Source: Chloroflexota bacterium
GTDB taxonomy: Bacteria; Chloroflexota; Anaerolineae; Anaerolineales; UBA4823
Assembly (NCBI GenBank): GCA_030636125.1
Contig: DAOVXM010000178.1
Location: forward strand, 1 to 6,069
DNA: 6,069 nucleotides
Direction: 5' to 3'
Part shown: positions 5,814-6,069 of the stretch, piece by piece
Numbering within the stretch: position 1 is the stretch's first letter
How the letters are laid out: every line of letters begins with the position of its first letter
Program-made: the position numbers and the translations under genes
The notes under the pieces: model-generated
Seen by the model: only the letters and a program-made list of their open reading frames with translations
What the model was told of the DNA's origin: nothing
Databases searched by the model: none

Positions 5814-5958
5814 ACTTTTGTTCAAATGTCGTATTTTATGTGACGAAAATAGGCTTTTTTGATCCCATGTGTTCAATTTTCGAGCAAAAATGTGCTTCCA
5901 GCAAGTCAACTGAGCGATTTTTACTCAAAATAAGCCATAGATCGCACATGTCGCTGCC

Positions 5959-5984
5959 TTTTAAGGGTCACTTGACCCTTAAAA
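5959..5984. repeat. Perfect 12-bp inverted repeat with 2-nt centre
   Basis: TTTTAAGGGTCA and TGACCCTTAAAA flank a central CT, giving 24 of 26 bases paired. It sits directly inside the right terminal repeat of the MITE-like element and is not mirrored at the left end. It could extrude as a cruciform, act as a bidirectional transcription stop, or bind a dimeric protein; the sequence does not say which. Confidence 0.7.
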
Positions 5985-6000
5985 CTAGCACCAAAGGTTA
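5983..6000 (-). repeat. Right terminal inverted repeat of the MITE-like element
   Basis: The inverted partner of 5796-5813. It is followed by TATA. The 69 bases beyond it (6001-6069) contain no reading frame I can connect to the interrupted sensor gene. Confidence 0.65.
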
Positions 6001-6069
6001 TATAAAGACCTAAAGCAATTTGGACTATAGATATTAATGCCCACCCTAGCCAACTGGTCCTAAAATATC

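Larger units (their letters stand above)
5796..6000. mobile_element. MITE-like element with terminal inverted repeats
   Basis: The left end TAACCAATGGTGCTAGTT (5796-5813) and the right end AACTAGCACCAAAGGTTA (5983-6000) are inverted copies that agree at 16 of 18 positions. They enclose about 205 bp with no open frame of note. TAT stands directly outside each end (5793-5795 and 6001-6003), and each end begins with TA, so a TA or TAT target duplication is possible. The interior is AT-rich and self-complementary: GAGCAAAAAT (5882-5891) against ATTTTTACTC (5917-5926) with one mismatch, and CATGTG (5866-5871) against CACATG (5945-5950). Size, lack of coding and TA-type ends fit a MITE, possibly related to IS630/Tc1-type elements. 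I cannot name the family. Confidence 0.65.

Noticed and set aside
6006..6068. Short open stretch after the element (RPKAIWTIDINAHPSQLVLKY) as continuation of the sensor gene
   Set aside because: It is only 21 codons, follows a stop in the same frame, does not join in frame with GQPY for either plausible target duplication, and has no recognisable HAMP or kinase sequence.

Overview
The window reads as a piece of a moderately GC-rich bacterial chromosome, most likely a Chloroflexota (Anaerolineae-like) genome. That placement is an inference from three things: a shikimate kinase-dehydroquinate synthase fusion inside an aro operon, an exported-protein fragment with a fibronectin III-like domain and a hydrophobic 'VPLIL'-type tail, and the style of the membrane sensor protein. 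No marker gene settles it. Region 1 (1-2327, + strand) is the 3' part of a shikimate-pathway operon: the C-terminal end of chorismate synthase (aroC), a bifunctional shikimate kinase/3-dehydroquinate synthase (aroK-aroB fusion) and a type II 3-dehydroquinate dehydratase (aroQ). The genes are packed tightly, with a 16-nt gap and then a 16-nt overlap. Together they cover pathway steps 2, 3, 5 and 7. Region 2 (2328-3964) is an accessory junction. A minus-strand remnant of an exported FN3-like protein ends 2 nt after aroQ and has no recognisable start. Beyond it lies a crotonyl-CoA carboxylase/reductase family gene on the + strand. Family-like sequence in that gene continues 20 codons upstream of its first ATG, up to a strong Shine-Dalgarno followed by ATA instead of ATG. 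Its CO2-pocket motifs also deviate from the family consensus as I recall it. Region 3 (3965-4925) is a self-contained unit: a consensus -10 box, a 5' leader with a hairpin, a DUF1269 gene with an acidic C-terminal extension, and a rho-independent terminator. Region 4 (4926-6069) holds an apparently leaderless gene for a membrane-anchored extracytoplasmic sensor domain. It stops abruptly exactly where a roughly 205-bp AT-rich element with 18-bp terminal inverted repeats begins. The element looks like a MITE or a short non-autonomous insertion sequence and supplies the stop codon. No tRNA, rRNA, CRISPR array or transposase gene was seen. The most distinctive signals are the ATA-start/CO2-pocket anomalies of the reductase and the MITE-like truncation of the sensor gene; I see no complete new multi-gene system.
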